A DNA stretch of 64,000 nt from Nymphaea colorata (lineage: Eukaryota; Streptophyta; Magnoliopsida; Nymphaeales; Nymphaeaceae): positions 5,344,001-5,408,000 of the forward strand of contig NC_045150.1 in the NCBI RefSeq assembly GCF_008831285.2. Direction: 5' to 3'. The notes beneath the pieces were generated by a model, which ran no database searches, was not told the DNA's origin, and saw nothing but the letters and a program-made list of their open reading frames with translations. Shown here piece by piece: positions 1-10,980 of the stretch. The position numbers were made by a program, and so were the translations under genes. The first letter of the stretch is position 1; each line of letters opens with the position of its first letter.

Positions 1-559
1 TAAGCAAAGTGCATCTGACATACCATTTTTGAGTTTTACATGACATAGAATGTGAAGTACATGTGAGATAGCATGCAAAGTGCATTTGGCATAGTACACA
101 AAGTGCCACCCCCTAGTAGAGTACGTGACATTTCCATATGAACATTTCCAAAGTGATGTTGTTTGCTTGGATTATGATATGTCAAATGGCACAAGGAGAT
201 GTTTGAACAACTATCCATGTGTGCAAAAGTTGCAAAATGGCGACAGACCTCTTTACAAACAATTTTTTTGGGGCTTCTTCCCTTTGTTGTTGTCGAATGT
301 TCTTATTTTCAAGAAAATATTTTACTCAACATTTTTTGTTTAGAAATATTTAATGTTCTTAATTTTAGGAAATATTTTGCTGGACTTGCATTTTTGTTGA
401 GAAATATTTAATGTTCTCTCAACTATCATCTATTCTTGCCATATGCCAAAACGACCCTGCTAGAGGTTATGCCTCCGATTAAATTAATCAAAAAATTAAG
501 CTGATGAAAAAGGAATATACAAAATTACTCAAACAAGGATCAGAAGAATGATGGTGTTA
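1..559. other. AT-rich intergenic sequence, nothing recognised
   Basis: No open frame here has recognisable protein features. The sequence contains several short repeats of a 'gcaaagtgcat' type in the first 120 bases and a duplicated 'agaaatatttaatgttct' phrase near 340-410. It probably belongs to decayed repeats next to the LINE remnant that follows. Confidence 0.4.
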
Positions 560-2470
560 CCTATGACCCACAAAAAACCCGACCCAAGGGAAAGAGTGTT
601 AAGGCATAACATCAAGAAGTAAGGAGAGGATTTCCACTGATGGCTCAAGCAAGCTGCAAACAAAAAGATGGATTGCCGCAGCTATAGCAGCATGTCCCTT
701 AGAAAACCTCGTCCTACCCATACAACAACTTTTGATCCAATTTAGCCAAAAAATTTGGTTAGAAAGTAACAAAATTGAGTTCCATTTGTCAGCATGAATA
801 GTACACAGCAGGTTGTTGAGGGCGTTGGTTATAGGGAGAAGCAAATCACCGTCTACTATCTCTATGTGTGCGCACCAAAATTGTCCAGTATAGTTTTTCA
901 CATCGTATGCGATGAATTTTTTTTCCGCCCCTGCTTAGTGAGACAATTTGGACACAAACCTGACCTAGTTGAATGGCAGGTCAGCTATCCATAGAGCAAC
1001 CAGTTAACATCCAAGCCCTGAAGTGTTGTGATTCGGTGTTACTTCTACCGGCAGCTATACAAGCATCTCCAGTAGTGTTCAAAATTTTACAGCACTCAGA
1101 TGAGAGATTTGAGTTGGCGAAGCCTAGCATATACCTATTCCTAAAATACATAGGCCTTAAACTATGGTGCCAAAGAAAATCTTCCAACACCTCACCAACC
1201 ATCCTAGTTTGGGACCGCTATTGAACCATCTTTTAAGAGCAACCACCGTGTTATCACTAGCAACTAACTTCTTTTTAAACTTGGTCATGTCCTACCCCCA
1301 AACCTATTTGGCCAAAGAACATGTCAAAAGAACATGAGAGATACTTTCTTCCTTTGCTTGGCAAACATGGCAGCGATTGGCGAGCAAGATTTCTCTTCTT
1401 TGGCTGCGGTCTTGAGTTGGGAGGTGTCCTTCCATGGCCATGTAGGTGAACCATTGCACCTGAGGTGGGTTTGGTTATTCCAAATCCATAGTCTCCAAGA
1501 GTCATTGGCAGTCTTCACTCTAAGTGTTGCCACAAGTCATGAAGGTAGATCTCCCTACTTAGAATCCCATGGAAGGTCAAGGAATTAGGGATCTATGAGA
1601 TAAGAGGGAGATCAACACCTACCCAAAGGCAGAAGGCTTTGAACGACGGCTCCAACCTGAGATCAGACTAGATAACCTCTTGGACAGAGCAACAGAGAAA
1701 ATTGCTAGCCCCAGCTATAATCGTTAGCTATAAGGAGCAGCACTAGGCACCTCTCGGACCAATTGTCATACCAAAAATTAATCCGACCAACCCCCGACAC
1801 CCATCTGACCTGCTCCTCAATCTTCTTCCATCCCCTATCAACTCCACGAAAGAACTAGGGTTTTTGCCTTTGGCTTTGACAATGACAGCCCATCCATTCA
1901 GGTACTTTTGTGCCACAAGAGACTCTCACCAATTGCATGTAGAGACCACATTTAAAGCCATCTTCGCCAGATGCACCAAGTTCTCCTCTTTGATATGCTT
2001 GAGTCCTACTCCCCCTTCGAGAATGGGCTTACAGTTTCTTGCCCAAGGTATATAGTGGAGATGTCTGGCATAAGAGGATTCGCCCCAGAGGAACGCAGCC
2101 ATAGTGGAGTTCAATTGGTTGACAACAATAATATGAATGTAAAAAATGCAACTCCAAAATTGTATAACATGGCTTAAAACATGCTTTATAAGGCTCAATC
2201 TTCTAGCAAAATAAAAAGTCTTGGACTTCCAAAAAGACAATTTTTTATCAACTTTGTCCAATAGCGGTGAGCAAGAATTGAATAGCGGCAAGCCTAAGTA
2301 CATGGTGGGAAGAAGAATGGTGCTCCAGCCAAGATTCCCATTAATATCATCAACAATGAAGAGTTAGCATTGAAAGGTATAATACCTAATTGGGGTGCAT
2401 TGCTCCTCATGCCGACACACCTTTTCAATTCTGCCAAGGAGAGTTTGATTTCCATAATGGAGTGCTTCTT
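560..2470 (-). pseudogene. Decayed L1-type LINE retrotransposon, 3' part of ORF2
   Basis: Read on the minus strand, 2303-1926 encodes a stretch opening with MYLGLPLF and continuing with KKLSFWKSKT, ARRLSLIKHVLS, AFLWGE and EGGVGLKHIKEENL. These are the usual blocks of the C-terminal part of plant LINE reverse transcriptase (the thumb region after the YxDD palm). About 550 bases further on, near 1390-1310, another frame gives CHVCQAKEESISHVLLTC, the Cys/His pattern of the zinc-binding domain (zf-RVT) that ends plant LINE ORF2 proteins. Stops and frameshifts separate the blocks, so the copy is dead. The palm domain and the endonuclease are missing, as expected of a 5'-truncated insertion. The left edge is not sharp; 599-901 may hold the last C-terminal part. 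Confidence 0.75.
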
Positions 2471-2572
2471 CTATTTAGAGAAAATTAAGATGTTGTTTGC
2501 ATAAGAAATAATGAGAGGGCAAGGACCAACTAGTGGAATGAGGGGCGTCTTGATTAGGTCGGCTGAAACTTT

Positions 2573-3179
2573 GTGTCGAAGATGACTCAAAAGAATCTTT
2601 ATAACTACTATGAAGAGATACAGGGATATATGATCCCTTATCGGAATCCATTCCTGAGCTTGAAGTATTCTCTTGAGGACCCCTTAATCACCATAGCTGC
2701 GGAAGCCGATACGAGCCCACTTAGAGCTCGGTCATCCCGCGCCGAGACCTCCACCGAAGGCGCCTTGAATCTAAGTGAAGTTATCCTTTCTTGTGAGGGC
2801 GTGACTATGGGAGCGGCTACGGGAGGCGTCAAGAAACCTAGGGAGGTTAATTCGTCAGGATTGGAGGTAGCATCTATGAGCCAAGGCATGATTTTCTATT
2901 GTGAGGTTACCCCTCAAGAGCAGAGTTCTATGGAGCGAAGTGGAAGACGCGTTGCAAACCTCTGTGAGGTTGAGCACGAGGTTGGAAGATGAAGGCCTAG
3001 GCAACGCTAGCCTAGATGAGGAAGACCTAGGCGACCCTAGCCTAGATGAGGAAGACCTAGGCGACCCTAGCCTAGATGAGGAAGACCTAGGCGACCTTTG
3101 CCAAGACGATGAAGATAGTGGGCTCGGCATGGAGAGGAGATCACTTCAGCCTAGTGCTACTCAGGCAAACTGGGCTTGA
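2573..3179 (+). repeat. Open stretches with a 30-bp tandem repeat (LDEEDLGDPS)
   Basis: Two overlapping + frames lie here (2573-2992 and 2901-3179). The second contains about three near-identical 30-bp units at 2995-3100, each encoding LDEEDLGDPS; a degenerate partial unit precedes them. The encoded peptide is acidic and low in complexity and matches no domain I recognise. The stretch lies just before sequence that looks like an LTR, so it is more likely part of a retroelement (non-coding, or a gag-like spacer) than a host gene. Because the unit length is a multiple of three, no frame is broken by copy-number change. Confidence 0.4.
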
Positions 3180-3240
3180 GCCCAGTGCACGGACCAAACA
3201 AGAAGAGCTCAGGCGAGACATGGGTGAGGTGGGGCTTCGG

Positions 3241-3470
3241 CCCATTCATAGACTTTGACTTTGTTTATGTTTGACTTTACTTTTGATACTCATTTGCTTT
3301 TGTATCGGTTTGTTATTTGATTTGGTTCTTTGTGTGTCTCAACTCGAGACTTGTGTGAACCCGTTTGACCCTTGTATATAAACAAAAACCAAGACATTTT
3401 ATTCATTCTTGCTTAATGAAAAAGTTGATTTCTCTTTCTTCTATATGTGGAGATCTTCTGGTCCTTAGGG
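3241..3470 (+). mobile_element. LTR-like U3/R segment of a retroelement
   Basis: T-rich sequence leads to a TATA-like box (tgtatataaac near 3375), followed by 'cattcttgcttaatgaaaaag' type leader sequence and then directly by the 443-bp repeat R1. The second copy of that repeat (R2) ends in 'gatacat' and is followed by 'ttggcgc', which resembles the primer-binding site start of plant gypsy elements. I infer that 3241-3913 is a retroelement LTR (U3, R, U5). No gag or pol was seen nearby, so the family cannot be fixed. Confidence 0.4.
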
Positions 3471-3913
3471 CATGGCTTTCTTGAGCACTACACTACAACA
3501 CTCACCCAGCCATGAGAAAATGGCCGGAAACTCTCCAAATGAATGGCTACCGATAAGCCATTAACGGAGGTTTCTAGCAACGAACACCTGAACCGATCGA
3601 GGGTAAACTTTCGTGCAATCCCCTTGAACACGAAGGGGTTTAGATGCAAGAGATCTATAGGGAGCAAGGAGAAGACAGGCGGTGCCGGTGGCTCTGCAGC
3701 GGTGTCAACTCCCATTCGACCACTGGTGAAACCTTTCTAACGAGCTAAGTATTCTTCTTCTTCAATACTTGGCTGGAAGGTTCTGGGAACATTCCAATCT
3801 TTGACATCAACATGGAAAGGGCTTGAGAATCCAGGGAATCCTCGCTTAAATCAGGTACTTCCCATGGTATTGAAGAGATTGAAGATCTAAACGGCAGACC
3901 TTCGGGGATACAT
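3471..3913 (+). repeat. 443-bp direct repeat, copy R1
   Basis: This copy begins with 'catggctttcttgagc' and ends with 'cttcggggatacat'. It matches R2 at 7008-7450 with only a handful of substitutions and the same length. A 75-codon minus-strand frame is conserved in both copies, but it has no recognisable function and is likely fortuitous. R1 and R2 bracket the 3.1-kb LTR-like block at 3921-7007; a 7-base spacer (aggcatt) lies between R1 and the block. Confidence 0.9.
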
Positions 3914-3920
3914 AGGCATT

Positions 3921-6900
3921 TGGGCAGAGCGGGTTGGGTCAGGGTCCAGACCCGGACCCTAGCCCCACGCGAGGGAGCCTGACGTCGTCTCTCCTCCCTC
4001 TCTTTCTCTTCTCCTTCGTTTTCCTCTTACCGTCTCCTCCTTACCCACGACCGGAACTCAGGGAAGAAGACGACGGCGACGGCGGCGGCGACGGCGACGA
4101 CGGCGGCGGCGACGGCGACGGCGACGACGGCGGCGACGGCAACGACGGCAGCGACGGCAACGACGGCGGCGGCGAGGGCGACAGCGACGACGGCGGCACT
4201 TGAGGTGAACCCTGTCGTCCCCTGCCTCTTCCTCTCTTCTCTCTTCTTCTTCCCGTTTTCTTTTCCCTCCTCCCTCTCCCACTGTCTCTCGTCTCCCCTC
4301 TTCACCCAACGCCTCTCTCTGGCCGTCTCCCTCTTTTCTCTCGTGCCCTCTTCTCCACACAATCCCTCTCCTCACTCTCCACCGTCTCTCTCTTCTCTCC
4401 CGTCCTCTCCCCTCACTGCCTTCTTTTCCCCTTTTGACCGAACCCTCTCCCCTATCAGTCCCCCTCCGTTTTTCTCTCTTTCTCCCTCTATTCCACCTCC
4501 CTCTTTGTCCACGCTTCACGCTCTCTCCCCATTTTCTGTTTGTTTTCTATTTTCTCCAATCAAGCACTCTCTCTCACTGATTTTCACTATTCTATCACTG
4601 TTGGATCTGATTTCAGCTTGGGGATTTGTCCTCCCCCTTGTAACAGCAATTAGAGAAGGCCTTGGTAGTGGCGGCATTGGAGGATTTTAGCCGTTTGGGG
4701 ACCACTTGGACGCGTGAGGTGGCTGCCGGGAGGATTACAGCAGTTTAGACCTTCAATCGGGGTGAGCAAGGCGAAATTGAACCTATTTTATGATATATTT
4801 TTCTTGGGAACGCGTATAATTATTGTTTGAGCATGCTAGAGCTTAGAATTGATTATTTGGAGCACATGTTAGTGATTTCGTTTTTGGGGGAAAGCTTGCA
4901 ATTATGTTGGAAAGCGAAGATTCATATATTGGATGATTATTTAAGCTTGATGGATTAATTTTCGAAGCATTAGGGGAAACATGGTAGGATTTGTGAGGTT
5001 GTAGGGAGGATTTAGGACCGTTTTAGTGAGCTTGTAGCACGCGTTTTTTGTGAACGGGTGCATCTTGGAGTTAAATAGGGATAACGTACATAAGTTGGAT
5101 GTATCTTTGGGGTAGATGCCTTGATTTAAGAAAAAGAGAGTTTTGAGAAAGGCGTTAGTGATAGACGGATTGAGGGCTTTGAGTTTTGGCATCTATTGGC
5201 ACGACTAGAAGTTGGGAAGTGACCTATTGGAGAACTTGTGGGTCGACACTACCCGTCGACACCCTCTTGAGGCGATGACACGTGCCTCAATGATTTTGTT
5301 TTGTTTTTGTTTGAATTGTTGAGGTACGTAGTAGGAATCTTATCTTGTGTTTGTGTTTGCAGGTACACCGGGTACGTTCCGTCGACCTTGAGCTACCGGA
5401 TTCGAAGCTCGAGGCATTTTGAAGATTCTTGTGAACGCGCCACAGGTATGGCGACATTCCAGGCAAATCCCTGCCTGGGCAAGTGAATGAATGTGTGTTC
5501 CTAGGATCATGGGATCCTAGGATTTGTGCTGTGAATTGATTGAGTGTTCCGTGAATGAATGTGTGTATGCATGTACATAAATTGATATATGATATGAATT
5601 GTTTTGAAAGGCTTATAGTAATTGTTTTGATAATGTTACGCATTTGCATGTGCATGCTAGAATTGATAATTGTTTAGGACAGATCAGGCGGGGTATCGAG
5701 TCGAGTGTCTCCTCGACCCCAATTGTGCATTAGAAAGCATCCTAAAATGATAACTGCATAGGACAGCTACGAGCCCACCACAGATTGAGACTACTCTCTG
5801 TGGTTTGGCTAAGTTTTCAAAGATGTGATTGTTATGATGATGAATGTGAATGTTATGTTTATTGAATACCCATTGTCGCGGGCAATGACCCAAATGTTTG
5901 CACAGTGGGTAGTTGTACTCATATTGTTATGACGGCTAGCCAAAACTGTTGTGGTTATGTGTAACCCTCATGTGAAGGCAATTGGAGGTGTGAGTTCACT
6001 CGTGAAGTGAACCAACCTCATGAGCTAGCCAGTTAATTGTGTTTGTGCAAGTATAAGTATAAGAATGAAAGAATAAGAGATGAGAGGCCAGTGAGATGTG
6101 ACTATGTGTATGAGAGTTGTCCCGCTTTCGCCACTGGTCTCTCCTGTTCGGAGCGCAGGCGGTGCAAGGCCCCAGGGTACTGTTGTGTGATGTGCTTGGA
6201 GCGTAGGCTCCCGCCTTCCCAACCTGAGTGTCCTAGGGAAGGCTGAGTATCTCTCATTGGAATTCACACATCCATGGATGAGTGCTCTACCGCTGCAGTG
6301 GATAGATGGATCCATACTGTTCTGGGCCATCACGGGGGTTGTCTCTCAGCTGTGGGCCGCCCGCGGTGTGCACGTGCCTGTGTTTGCACCCACAGGAACT
6401 GTAAATTCACTGATAGTAATGAAACTGAAATGTATGTGATTGAAATGTATAGGATTGTTGTGCATGTGACTGTTGTGCTTATGAATGCAAGTGACTTATT
6501 AAGGATGCCTTGCATGTGATTGAAATTATGTTATTGTAGCCATTGAGTGGCCTTTGCATGTCGTGTCTTGACACGACATAATGATAGATTGTTCTGATGT
6601 TTGCTTGTGTGCTGAGCCCGACCTAAGAGGGTTTGGACTTTTCCTGGCTTGTTGCCATACTGCGAAGGCTAAGCCTTCAGTTGTTTCTTTTTTCAGGTTT
6701 TGGTGGACCCGGGTAGCAGGCTGAGCAGACTGGGGAGGTTTTGGGTTTTGTTTTGTTTTTTTTTTGTAGTGCCGGCGCGTCGGGTTTTGGTTTTACTGAT
6801 GCCTTGTTTTTTATTAGGCATCGATGTTGTGATTTTGGGGCATTTTTGTCAAATGTACAGTTGAATTGAAATGCTATATAATGGAAAGATTGCCCCATTG

Positions 6901-7007
6901 TTTTGAATTGCTTGGCTCATTCCTTTCTGAACTATTGTGTAGTCACACATCGATGTTGGATGTTAGAAAAAAAAAATGTTTGAGTGTCAAAAGGTCGGGG
7001 TGTGACA
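3921..7007 (-). mobile_element. 3.1-kb LTR-like block, copy A
   Basis: Read on the minus strand the block begins at 7007 with TGTCACACCCC and ends at 3921 with CTGCCCA, so it has the TG...CA ends of an LTR. The TGTCACACCCC opening is common among long plant LTRs. Block B (24208-27177) is a related copy in the opposite orientation. Matching stretches include the 'gacactcgactcgatacccc' type segment, the 'gtagtgccggcgcgtc' / 'gtagtgctagcgcgtc' segment and the terminal CTGACCC/CTGCCCA end. No gag-pol frame is present, so it is a solo LTR or a fragment with very long LTRs. The 5-bp flanks (gcatt and catga) do not form a target duplication. Pyrimidine-rich sequence and a GGC/GAC array lie near its 3921 end. 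Confidence 0.65.
4060..4199. repeat. GAC/GGC trinucleotide array
   Basis: About 140 bases made almost entirely of GAC, GGC and GCG triplets. Read in different frames it gives long Asp/Gly, Arg or Ala/Val runs on the two strands, which explains the long but meaningless open frames here. The array lies in the 3'-terminal part of LTR-like block A. Block B has a shorter GCC run in the matching place, at 26968-26980. Confidence 0.9.
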
Positions 7008-7450
7008 CATGACTTTCTTGAGCACTACACTACAACACTCACCCAGCCGTGAGAAAATGGCCGGAAACTCTCCAGAGGAATGGCTACCGGTAAGCCATTA
7101 ACGGAGGTTTCTAGCAACGAACACCTGAACCGATCGAGGGTAAACTTTCGTGCAATCCCCTTGAACACGAAGGGGTTTAGATGCAAGAGATCTATAGGGA
7201 GCAAGGAGAAGACAGGCGGTGCCGGTGGCTCTGCAGCGGTGTCAACTCCCATTCGACCACTGGTGAAACCTTTCTAACGAGCTAAGTATTTTTCTTCTTC
7301 AATACTTGGCTGGAAGGTTTTGGGAACATTCCAATCTTTGACATCAACATGGAAAGGGCTTGAGAATCCAGGGAATCCTAGCTTAAATCATGTACTTCCC
7401 ACGGTATTGAAGAGATTGAAGATCTAAACGGCAGACCTTCGGGGATACAT
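7008..7450 (+). repeat. 443-bp direct repeat, copy R2
   Basis: This copy starts with 'catgactttcttgagc' directly after the last base of LTR-like block A and ends with 'cttcggggatacat'. It is nearly identical to R1 (3471-3913). What follows, 'ttggcgcattcggctgcc', resembles the primer-binding site that follows the LTR of plant Ty3/gypsy elements, so R2 may be the U5 end of an LTR. Confidence 0.88.
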
Positions 7451-8190
7451 TTGGCGCATTCGGCTGCCTCAGGCAGCAATCTAACACCAAATGATTCTCT
7501 GAAGTTCCACGGATAGATGATGGGGTTTCACGTGACAATAAGAAAGTCTGATTGCTGATTGTTTACTACGTGAAATGAGGAAGAAGAAGGACCTCACGGA
7601 AGAGAAGAGAAGAAGATCATGGAAGAAGAGGATAGCAGATTCCTGAAGAGGACGACAGATAACATCTCTGATCAACAGGTTGTTTCTGGAGATTTCCAGG
7701 GAGTTAGAAGGTGTACAATATACCGTTGGAAAGCTATAGGTGTCAGCTACAACATATTAAAATTTGGTGTATCGAGCTTGGGAAGATAGTCAAATCTATG
7801 GAGAAACAGACCCTGTTCCACCGTCGCTGCAGATCCGCTTGTTGCAAAGGCTGTTTTCGACGAACCAATGGGAGTTATTAGGCATGCTACACTGTTGGAT
7901 TCGTAATTAAATTTCCTACAACATATTCAAATTTCATGGTGATCGGACCAAAATTGACCTTCAAACCATCGTCTGCAAGTTTCTACTTGTCGCCAGTCTT
8001 CTTGTCGGATCTCATGGTGTAGTTCAGAATTCCGACCGCATACGGTTGTAAAAGTCTCACACCCTTGCTAGATTTCTATAGTAGGTTGAAACCGGGTTGG
8101 GTAACCTCTCTTGTATCCAGTCCTAGGGGTTTATTTGAGCTGGGGTTGTTGTCCAGCGGGAAAAATTTTGTATAACCCTCATATTTTATC
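7451..8190. other. Retroelement leader-like sequence, no coding potential seen
   Basis: This begins with the 'ttggcgc' PBS-like sequence after R2. It continues with purine-rich sequence and then with 'ttttcgacgaaccaatggg' and 'ttcatggtgatcgg' phrases of the kind found in LTR or leader regions of plant retroelements. No domain was found. The boundaries are arbitrary. Confidence 0.3.
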
Positions 8191-8300
8191 AGCCACACTA
8201 GCCTCCTCCAATTGATCTTGGGAGAAGGATCGGACTTTGGCAGCATGTCCAGTCGCCACGAGGTTGGGTCCTATCACTTAGTCTGTAAGATGAACAATCC

Positions 8301-8513
8301 TTGTCAATTACAAGAACATTATTGGTAACTGTTAAGCTGCTTTTTAGATTTATTTTCTCAATGGAGTCTTGCACTATTACTAGTAAATTCAAATACAACC
8401 ACATTGCAAATCTCAGACAGCGAAACTGCTTTGACTGTGGTGTGTTTGTCTTCAAATACATAGTGTGTAATAATGGACAAATCCATGAACTTCACCCAAG
8501 ACTACATGCCTAA
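8301..8513 (+). pseudogene. Fragment resembling a Ulp1 (C48) cysteine protease C-terminal segment
   Basis: The + frame contains FDCGVFVFKYIV near 8430-8463. This matches the conserved D-C-G-V-F-V-x-K-Y block around the catalytic cysteine of Ulp1/SENP-type SUMO proteases. In plants such domains are commonly carried by Mutator-like and CACTA transposons. Only about 40 residues look related; the catalytic His and Asp blocks upstream are absent, so this is a fragment. The tandem repeat at 8491-8702 follows directly. Confidence 0.4.
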
Positions 8514-8702
8514 AAGTTGAGCTCAAAAGAAATTGCTCAATTTCCTTCAGCAAAGCCAAGAGAACCAAAAGACTTTGCATGACAAGTTAAAATTTTCACC
8601 CAAGACTACATGCCTAAAAGTTGAGCACAACTGTATGAGAAATTGCTCAATTTCCTTCAGCAAAACCAAGAGAACCAAAAGACTTTGCATGACAAGTTAA
8701 AA
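8491..8702 (+). repeat. Two-copy tandem repeat, about 104-108 bp unit
   Basis: The unit starts with 'ttcacccaagactacatgcc' at 8491 and again at 8595. Both copies run through 'attgctcaatttccttcagc' and end with 'gcatgacaagttaaaat'. They differ by a few substitutions and a small indel after 'gttgagc'. Confidence 0.9.
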
Positions 8703-9970
8703 TTTATTGTATGTAATAAAGGTCAGAAACGCCCCTCATTTTTTGTAAATTTGCAACAGTTTGAATTTATTTTTTGTATGGATGTGTATTTTTGCATTTT
8801 TTTAAGAATCAATCATTTGAAAATATGTAGACTCTTTCCGTTCATTTTTTGTTAGATAGTATATAATCTTTTTATTTATTTTTTAGACTGCTATGCATTT
8901 TTTGGCTGGTGGGTCATAGTTTGCAAGCATGAGTAAAGTAGCCTACAAGAAGTGGTTTGTGGATGCAAGAAGCTGGGTTTGCTATCCAGATCGCTTGTCC
9001 ATGCAAACACAACTCCATGAACTCATTTTCCTTTTCTCCAACTACCAGATCACTTTTCTTCAACTTTCTGTAGTTGGTAAAAAAAATGCCAAGCGATAGA
9101 GAATTGACCACTTATGTCTTGGGAGAAGTTGATAATCTTGGTCAACACCTGCCCCAAGCCATATGTGCCCAAGTTTTGTATCACAATACATTTTGCTAAT
9201 CAACTGTCAAACTAAAAATAATTTAATATAACGAGAGTTTTTCTTACTACCCCCAGAGAAGCTCTGGCTATTGGAGGTAGGGATGAGGTGATTTCCGATC
9301 TTATGAAAGCAAGGGATCATTATGATCGTAGCAGATCTAGTAATTTGGCATTCTCAAGATGGGAAGTGAAGATTTTTTTACTAAGATTCACTAAAATCAC
9401 ACAGAGTTAAGGTCAAGAAAAAATCGCATACATGAAAAGTGGGAGATTTTATTCACAATTTGATGTTCTTGAAATGGGAAAATGATGAGTCTTTCTGGAA
9501 TTAATGGAAATGATTCACAATTTGGGTCAATTGAGATTTCGAAACTCCCTTCCACTTTTATATTTTCCCTTTCATTGTGCACTACGGGGCTAGCGAAATA
9601 TGACTGGTCTTCACCTTTAATATTTTTCTTATAAAACTTCAAATTGTATCCATGAAACGTGCTCTTCATTTTTAATATTTTGAACTCATATTTTTTCAAC
9701 AATATGGCTTGTGGTTCTGAATGAACCTTCAAAAAGTTGTTCAATTTATAAAGAAACAATGCTTCTAAGAAGGTTTACGTAAGGTTTTATAAACTTTTAA
9801 AATCAACCATTGAATTTTGTTTTGAATTATAAAATTCAGTTAACATGTTAAAGAAGCATGATTCTATATTGATTTTATATTTTTAAATCTGCAGATCACA
9901 TGCCTAATATTTTTTTCAAGTAATAAAAATATTCATTCCTCATATATAAGCTTTTTCATAAGGAGGTGTA
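8703..9970. other. AT-rich intergenic sequence without recognisable genes
   Basis: Only short open frames are present, none with a domain I recognise. The minus-strand frame at 9397-9759 (120 codons) is lysine- and phenylalanine-rich, as expected by chance in AT-rich DNA. Confidence 0.4.
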
Positions 9971-10110
9971 GGATAGCTAGTCAGGTACGTAGGTTGGTGA
10001 AAAGTAGGTCATAGGTTCAATTCTTATGGCCGCTATTCTTTTCAACTACAAACAATGGTAGACCTTGATCTCAAGTTAAAGGCAGTACCAGAGCTTCTTC
10101 CCCTTCTAAA
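9971..10110 (+). mobile_element. Possible tRNA-derived SINE head
   Basis: A candidate A box (tagctagtcagg, about 9974-9985) and B box (ggttcaattct, about 10014-10024) are spaced about 40 bases apart, as in RNA polymerase III internal promoters of plant SINEs. No cloverleaf with paired acceptor stem can be drawn, so this is not a functional tRNA gene. I could not define a tail or target duplications, so the call is tentative. Confidence 0.22.
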
Positions 10111-10159
10111 TATTTCTCCCTTGTCGGAATAAATCCTGGTTGGAATTGTTCGGATTCAA

Positions 10160-10980
10160 ACCATCGACCATGTTCAACCCGTTCGCATGAGAGGGCAATT
10201 TGGAAATTTCGTTTACATTGAGGGCTGGACACGCCCTTCCCCTCCCCCCGCCCTATAAATGATTGTTTTAGGCCACCCTAAGTTTTGCTTTACTCAAGCC
10301 GAGAGCTTCCGCCTCCTCGGCGGCAACCGGTTTCGATTATTTTTTGAGCAAATTCTCTTCCTTTTTCCGACTTTCTGTTTCAACTTTTGGTTGAACGTCG
10401 ATTGCAAGTTGACCTTGCTGCGGTTTTGGCATTTTATTTTATACATTTTTTCGTCTTAGAGTTTTAGTTTTTGATGTTTTGTTCATTATGTTGGTTTCTC
10501 TGGAGTCAGTTTTATCACTGGGGTTGGGTTTTTCAAGTACTTTTTTTGGTCATTCTTGTATATCCTTTGATCATACTTTCTGTTGCTTTTTGGAATTTGC
10601 AGGTGTTGGGGTTTCTTTCCGTTTCCGTTTGGGGCTTTGGGATTGTTATGGATGTTATTTTTCGCCGGATCTAGTTGCATATTTCGTTGATATGTACATA
10701 AAGTCCTTCTTTGTGTGGGTTCCTTTAAGTATATGGCGATTCATAGGCGTAATTTTTTCTGTGGTCCCTTGCGATTATGTCTGTTGAGATTTGCCTTTGT
10801 TTCCGTTTTCTGACTCTTTCGTGTTGTTGTTTCTTGTCTCTTCACCTTCGTTGGATTTCTTTTACGACTTCCGGGATGGATCTCGAACAGCTGTTTTGTG
10901 ATTTGCAGGTTTTCTTGGTGCCCAATGATGGAAAACATAATCAGGTCAAGAGCGGTGGCACTGGTCTTTAGCTTGGGCTT
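10160..10980 (+). promoter_or_regulatory. Orphan promoter and 5'-leader-like stretch
   Basis: A C-rich block (cccttcccctccccccgcc) leads into TATAAAT at 10254-10260. This is followed by a leader with 'gcctcctcggcggcaacc' and a T-rich, intron-like stretch ending in a good acceptor (tgtgatttgcag, ending near 10909). This resembles the core promoter, 5'-UTR and leader intron of a plant housekeeping gene. The short frame after the acceptor (VFLVPNDGKHNQ...) stops within about 20 codons and matches nothing I know. It may be a gene fragment, a displaced promoter or a non-coding transcript. Confidence 0.3.

Noticed and set aside
1275-1588. Plus-strand frame over the LINE tail as a separate gene
   Set aside because: Antisense shadow of the zinc-binding end of LINE ORF2.
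4058-4519. 153-codon arginine-rich minus-strand frame
   Set aside because: It is a by-product of the GAC/GGC array and adjacent pyrimidine-rich sequence; no domain and no codon signal.
8491-8702. Repeats that could suggest a CRISPR-type array
   Set aside because: Only two copies with no spacers in a plant nuclear context; a simple tandem duplication.
9971-10045. Possible tRNA gene
   Set aside because: A and B boxes are arguable, but no acceptor or anticodon stem pairs; kept only as a weak SINE candidate.
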